DNA from: Alisma plantago-aquatica | Taxonomy: Eukaryota; Streptophyta; Magnoliopsida; Alismatales; Alismataceae | Reading direction: 5' to 3' | Length of the DNA stretch: 64,000 bases | Assembly (NCBI GenBank): GCA_963693085.1 | Contig: OY856410.1 | Coordinates: 1,394,554,363 to 1,394,618,362, forward strand | Shown: positions 58,328-64,000 of the stretch, one piece after another | Layout: each line of letters begins with the position of its first letter | Numbering within the stretch: position 1 is the first letter of the stretch | Program-made: the position numbers and the translations under genes | The notes under the pieces: model-generated | The model's database searches: none | What the model saw: only the letters and a program-made list of their open reading frames with translations | Told to the model about the DNA's origin: nothing

Positions 58328-61300
58328 GAGTTTCCTAATATAATATATAATTTACAAAATTAAAGATAAAAGTGTTGTACACACACATGGACCAGTTTCT
58401 ATTTTCAAAAAATAATACAGAATATTGCATCAAACCCCCTCTGTGGGCTTTCTTATATAGTAAATATGAGTCTCCTAATATAATAAATAATTTAAAAAAT
58501 CAAAGACAAAAGTGTGGTGTACACACATAGGGACCAATATGTTATTTAAAAAATGGAAATAAATTGCATCCAACTCCCTCAGCAGGGTTTGTTGTATAGT
58601 TTATATGAGACTCCTACTATAATATATAATTTAAAAAATTATGGACAAAAGTGTGGTGTACACACACAAGGACCAGTATGTAATTTCAAAAATAATGGAG
58701 AAAATTGCATTCCACCCCCTCCACAAGCTTTTTTATATAGTACAGATGAGTCTCCTAATATAATACATAATTTATAAAATTAACGATAAATTTATGGTGT
58801 ACACATAGGGATCAATGTGTAATATCAAAAATTAATGAAGAAAATTGCATCTAACCCCCTCAGTGCGCTAAAAGTGTGGTGTACACACACAAGGACGAAT
58901 ATGTAATTTCAAAAAATTATGGAGAAAATTGCATCCAACCCCCTTTGTGGGTTTTCTTATATAGTATAGATGAGCCTCCTAAAATAATACATAATTTAAA
59001 AATTAAAGATAAAACTGTGGTGTACACATAGGGACCACTATGTAATTTCAAAAATTAATGAAAAAATTTGTATCAAACCCCCTCAGCCGACTTTCTTATA
59101 TAGTATAGAAGTCTCCTAATATAATATATAATTTAAAAATTAAAGACAAAAGTGTGGTGTAGACACACAAAGACCAATATGTAATTTCAAAAACTAATTA
59201 AAAAATTCCATCTAGCCCCCTCTATGTGCTTTCTTATAAGGGCTTGTTTGGTAGGAAGCAGAACAAGTTCATTCCTTTTGAACTCTAGGAATTAGGACGC
59301 CATTTTTATTTGGTTAGAAAATTGGAAAACGAAAACGCTACTTTTTTATTTGCAAAATGATCGGTTCTGTTGCAAAACCCTGGAGTTGGTACCACGCCCG
59401 AAAGGGGGGTGGTCCGGTGCACTTTCTCATTGTACAACTGCAATCAGCCAACCTCGCATAACTTTTTTCCGTGCAAAAACGGTCAGCTGCTGATACCAAA
59501 CTATTATCAGGTGAGCTATTGCATTCATCTTCTGACAAACCAAATAAAACTCGTGATGCCCGAAAAGCATGAACCTGTCTTCTGCATTTTCTTCTTCATC
59601 AAAGTACCTCCTATTACACCATAGCAAATAGGGCCTAAGTGTAGGTGAGTCTCCTAATATAATATATAATTTAAAAAATTAAAGACAAATGTGTGGTGTA
59701 CACACATGGACCAATATGTAATTTTAAAAAATAATGGAGAAAATTGCATCCAACCCCTTATGTGGGGTTTCTTATTAGTATAGATGAGTCTCGTAATATA
59801 ATATACAATTAAAAAAATGAAATACAAATACTTGGTGGACAAACAGGGAACCGTATGTATTTTCAAAAAGTAATAGAAAAAATTTATAACCAACCCCCTC
59901 CATGGTCTTTCTTATATAGTATAGATGAGTCTCCTAATATAATATATAATTTAAAAAATAAGAGACAAAAGTGTGGTGTACACACATAGGGACCAATCAG
60001 ATTCCTACTATAATATACAATTTAAAAAATTAAAGACAAAAGTCTGGTGTACATAAACAAGGACCAGTATGTAATTTCAAAATTAATGGAAAAAATTACA
60101 TCCATCCCCCTCCACTTTTTATATAGTATAGATGAGTCTCCTAATATAATATATAATTTTAAAAATTAAAGATAAAAGTATTGTGTGCACATAGGGACCG
60201 ATATGTAATTTCAAAAATTAATAAAGAAAATTGCATTTAGCCCCCGCAGCCGGCTAAAAGTGTGGTGTACACACAATGACCAATATGCAATTTCAACAAA
60301 TAATGGAAAATTGCATCGAACCCCCTATGTGGGCTTTCTTATATAGTATAGATGAGTCTCTTAATATAATATATAATTTAAAAAATTAAAGATAAAACTA
60401 TGGTGTACACATAGGTACCAATATGTAATTTCAAAAATTAAAGCAGAAAATTGTATCGAACCCCCTCATCATGCTTTCTTATATAGTATAGAAGTCTCCT
60501 AATATAATATATAATTTAGAAAATTAAAGACAAAAGTGTGGCGTACACACATAAGGACCAGTATGTAATTTAAAAAAAATGGAAATGTTCCATCTAACCC
60601 CCTCTATGGGCTTTCTTATAAGTATAGATGAGTTTCCTAATATAATATATAATTTAAAAAATTAAATACAAATGTGTGGTGTACACACATGGACCAATAT
60701 ATAATTTCAAAAAATAATAGAGAAAATTGCATCCAACCCCTTCCGCTAGGTTTCTTATTAGTATAGAGGAGTCTCCTAATATAATATATAATTGCAAAAA
60801 TTAAATACAAAAGTGAGTATACAAATAGGAAACCGCATGTAATTTCAAAAAATAATAGAGAAAATTTGCAACCAACCCCTCTAAGGTCTTTCTTATATAG
60901 TATAGATGAGTCTCCTAATATAATATATAATTTAAAAAATTAAAGACAAAAATGTGGTGTACACACATAGGGACCATATGCAATTTCAAAAAGTAATAGA
61001 GGAAATTGCATCTGATTCCCTCTAGGGGCTTTCTTATACAGCATAGATGTGTCTCCTAATATAATATATAATTTAAAAAAATTAAATACAAAAGTGTAGC
61101 GTACACACAAAAGGACCAGTATGTAATTTCAAAAAATAATGGAGAAAATTGCATTCAACCCTTTTGTGGACGACCTTTCTTAGATACAAAGGACATGTTT
61201 GCAATTTATAAAAGTGTTGGAAAATTTTTCATGACTAATCTAAAACAACTTGTCTTATATAGTATAGATTCAAAAAATAATAGAGGAAATTGCATCCAAC

Positions 61301-61650
61301 CTCCTTCATGGACTTCCTTATATAGTATAGATGAGTCTCCTAATATAATATATAATTTAGAAAAAATAAAAACAAAAGTGTAGTGTACACACAAAGGGAC
61401 CAATATGTAAGTTCAAAAAATAATGGATAAATTGCATTCAACCTCTCTATGGATGGACTTTCTTAGATACAAACGACATGTTTGTAATGTATAAAAGTAT
61501 TGAAAAAAATTACATGACTGATCCAAAATGACCTATTTTATATAGTATAGATAGATACAAACGACTTGTTTGCAATTTATAAAAGTATTAGCAAAAATTG
61601 TATGACTAATCCAAAATGGCTTATTTTATATAGTATAGATTCCTCTTACA
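58328..61650. repeat. ~141-bp tandem array, right part (about 22-24 units)
   Basis: Same unit as 46300-47785. It is interrupted by a MITE at 59240. The last units (61150 onward) switch to a variant ending in GGACATGTTTGCAATTTATAAAAG and CAAAATGRCYTATTTTATATAG. Confidence 0.93.
59240..59635. mobile_element. Tourist-like MITE, 396 bp, inside the array
   Basis: Ends GGGCTTGTTTGGTA and inverse of GGCCCTATTTGCTA, with TAA on both sides (59237-59239, 59636-59638). The array unit continues across it. No coding capacity despite a few short ORFs. Confidence 0.75.
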
Positions 61651-61950
61651 TACTGGAAATACGTTTGAACAGTGCATTTGCCGATGTGTCATAAAATTAA
61701 AAAAATATCATGTATATTTAATTTTTAACTATATATATGTATATAAATATATATATTCATTCGAACCACCGATGTATATCTTATATTCTTATGAGAAAAT
61801 ATATGTTTCTCCTAGTTGGAAAAGGAGCACACTGCACCTTCCGCCATCTTACTTTATATAGAGTTGTAGTTAAAATTATTAATTTGAATTAAATTTAGTC
61901 AAAACACAACATTAATATGCTCAGGGGTGTAACCTATTCTATGTTCAGAC
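61651..61950. other. AT-rich flank of the tandem array
   Basis: No gene recognised. Begins directly after the last array unit. Confidence 0.4.
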
Positions 61951-62215
61951 ATGACTAGCAGATCCTCAGGGATATCTTGTATGTGAACTGTGATGATTCC
62001 CTTCTACCACTCATGTACTTTGAGCCCAAGTCTTGAGCTCAGTCTTGCATGGCGAAGCCAACCTCCAACAAATTCACTGTTTTGGCTCCCTACAGTGCAT
62101 TGTAGAAGCAATTTGGTTTTACTTCCCTCTTCTTTGAGATCCTATGGTTGAAATATAGTCACCACAGGGTTGTCACATGGAAACTGAAACAAGAAATTAG
62201 AACCTGCCTCCTAAT
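61951..62215 (-). other. Possible coding remnant, unidentified
   Basis: This patch is less AT-rich than its surroundings. The minus strand has a mostly open frame with NPVVTIFQP, LLLQCTVGSQNSEFVGGW and VHIQDIPEDLL. I do not recognise a family. It could be an old exon fragment or chance. Confidence 0.25.
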
Positions 62216-64000
62216 GGGGGGGCATAAATTAAAATAGCATTAAGGATGTATAAAACATCGATGTTATTTTTGTTTCACATTAGAAGTAAATAAGACTTCA
62301 ACTATTGTCATGGGACAAATAGAGGTGTTGACATCTCTTAAAAAAATGTTATTGATCCATTTACTTGGATCGAGATAGGAAAACACATGGATTGTACATC
62401 GATCAAAAAAGATCTCTAGGGCAACTTTGCAAACTACTATTTTTTTATTTAATAAAAATACTTATACTTAAATATATGTTATAAATTAAGATTATGTATC
62501 TGAAAACATTCTAGATACATCTAGGATGAGTTCAAACTGACAACTAATAAAATAAAATAAAAATATTTTATTGTTATTGTACAAGACCATCTATTCCTTT
62601 AAATTAATTCTATATAAATATAAACTATTTCAAAAAAATTGCATAAATTTTATGTTCATCATTGAATGTGTGGATTGTATTTATCAATGTTACACAAAAT
62701 AATTTCCTATGTGATAAGTTTGACAAGTCTAGTAACCAGAAAGTAACAAAGAATTTAACAAATGTGATATGTATAAGTAGTACCATGTGACAATTATTAT
62801 TTTATATAAACTAAGAGAACAACATTCTAATAATTTATAGTGGGAAGATCTAGCCATCATAGTGTCAAACTTATTCATTAATTTTGCCTAATAAACTAAA
62901 TATTATGATAATTTATTTATTCCTAATATAGAAATATAGTCATTTCTATGATATGATGGAAACTAAGAAAATAATAAAATCTACTATGTTTGACATTACA
63001 AAAGAAATATAATAATAACTTAGAAAATAACTAGTGCATAATTTGTAAGTAAAAGTCTGATTGTCTACTTGATTTATAACAAATATATTAAATAATTATA
63101 TGAGCGAGATATTTGTGAATGACATGAAACATGTGTTGTGCAATCTGGTTGAAATTAACTCAATTAAGAGCTAACACGTAAGTATGTCGCATAACAAATA
63201 ATAGATACTAAACAATACTTTTCTAAACCTTGTTGTATAGTTCTATACTTATATATATGCTATAAGGGTTGATTTGATGATGATACATTGACATTTCATT
63301 ATTTTAAAAATATATCTTCATTTTATAATTTATAAAAATGCATATATTGTTAAAACATTATTAATAAAGTTATCGTGAAATGATGTGCTATTGAGAAACT
63401 ATCATTATTGAGTAGTATGTGACCTCTCTTAGAATGTATTGCACCTGCAATATAGAAACATATCAGCATACGTCATTAGCACAAATAAAATACACTCACA
63501 TAAAACTATGCACTTGATATATATGTTATATATTTAATTATTTAACATGATATATAATATATTTGATATTATCATAAATTATACTATTAATAGAGAAACA
63601 AATCAGCCTACACCATTTGTTTAAAAATAATATACACACTTAGAACTATGTACTTGGTTTTCTATTATATATTTAGTTTTGTATACATGAGATAGATAAT
63701 ATTTGATATTTTCATAAACTATGAAATTGGTTTTTGTTTCCCAATTGTTTGTTTCATTATTATATAAATATGGCTAAGGTAATAGTTAGCAAGTTGACAT
63801 TAATATATGTACTTGTGATAGAATTGTTAATTTGTTTAGCAATTTTTTTTATTTTTGAACATCAAGATATATTTAAAATAAGAAAACATCATGAATTTTT
63901 ATAAAATTTTCCCTATTTTTCATATGATTTTTCTTGTCATTTCTTACTTTAGATCGTATTGGTAACAAAATTATTTGTCAAAAAAATGCATACACTTTGA
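62216..64000. other. AT-rich intergenic DNA; no gene seen
   Basis: Very AT-rich, no long ORFs, no clear repeats beyond short TATATA tracts. A region around 63470-63520 (ATATCAGCATAC...) partly echoes 63590-63650, suggesting a weak local duplication. Confidence 0.4.

Noticed and set aside
46300..61650. Short plus- and minus-strand ORFs of 60-84 codons
   Set aside because: They fall within tandem-array units or the MITE and change with unit variation.

Overview
This window is nuclear DNA from a flowering plant, most likely a monocot. It has spliced GT-AG genes, CACTA, MULE, Sirevirus/Copia, LINE, Cassandra TRIM and Tourist-like elements, and one host gene with GC-rich exons inside AT-rich DNA. 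I cannot name the species. Almost everything outside that gene is transposable-element or tandem-repeat DNA, much of it nested. I see no prokaryotic or organellar signal.

Layout. 1-2475: 3' half of a CACTA transposon (5' end off-window) inserted into a minisatellite. 2476-12660: a large minus-strand LTR-element-like region. Its putative 5' LTR, TATA box and primer-binding site lie at 11433-12660. Its interior is two diverged higher-order copies of one unit made of ~115-bp repeats, ~60-bp repeats and an AT-rich tract. 13020-14340: minus-strand Copia gag/protease relic. 14773-19493: minus-strand non-autonomous Copia-type element with two ~1.36-kb LTRs. 20983-27494: complete-ended CACTA element with TGT target duplications, a TNP1/Ulp1-type gene, only the tail of TNP2, and a ~200-bp foldback. 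28235-30145: Copia RNase H relic, a Cassandra TRIM carrying 5S-rRNA-like sequence, and a LINE endonuclease relic. 31134-31453: Tourist-like MITE.

32845-34140 is the one convincing host gene, a two-exon DUF1262-family gene (402 aa). Downstream, 34287-46200 is a mosaic organised around long (TA)n tracts: three Micron-like elements, three extra copies of the DUF1262 gene tail, and a 9.6-kb MULE (36231-45817). The MULE has a FAR1-type transposase gene and a convergent Ulp1-protease gene. 46230-61650 is a ~141-bp tandem array split by a 10.5-kb Sirevirus-like Copia element (47786-58327) with LTRs, primer-binding site, polypurine tract, gag-pol and an env-position ORF. 61650-64000 is AT-rich with no gene recognised.

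The genes do not form a pathway. What links them is transposon biology: nested insertions, shared (TA)n target sites, and decay that in two long ORFs is purely by nonsense substitution. None of the element-encoded proteins looks intact. The DUF1262 gene looks functional.
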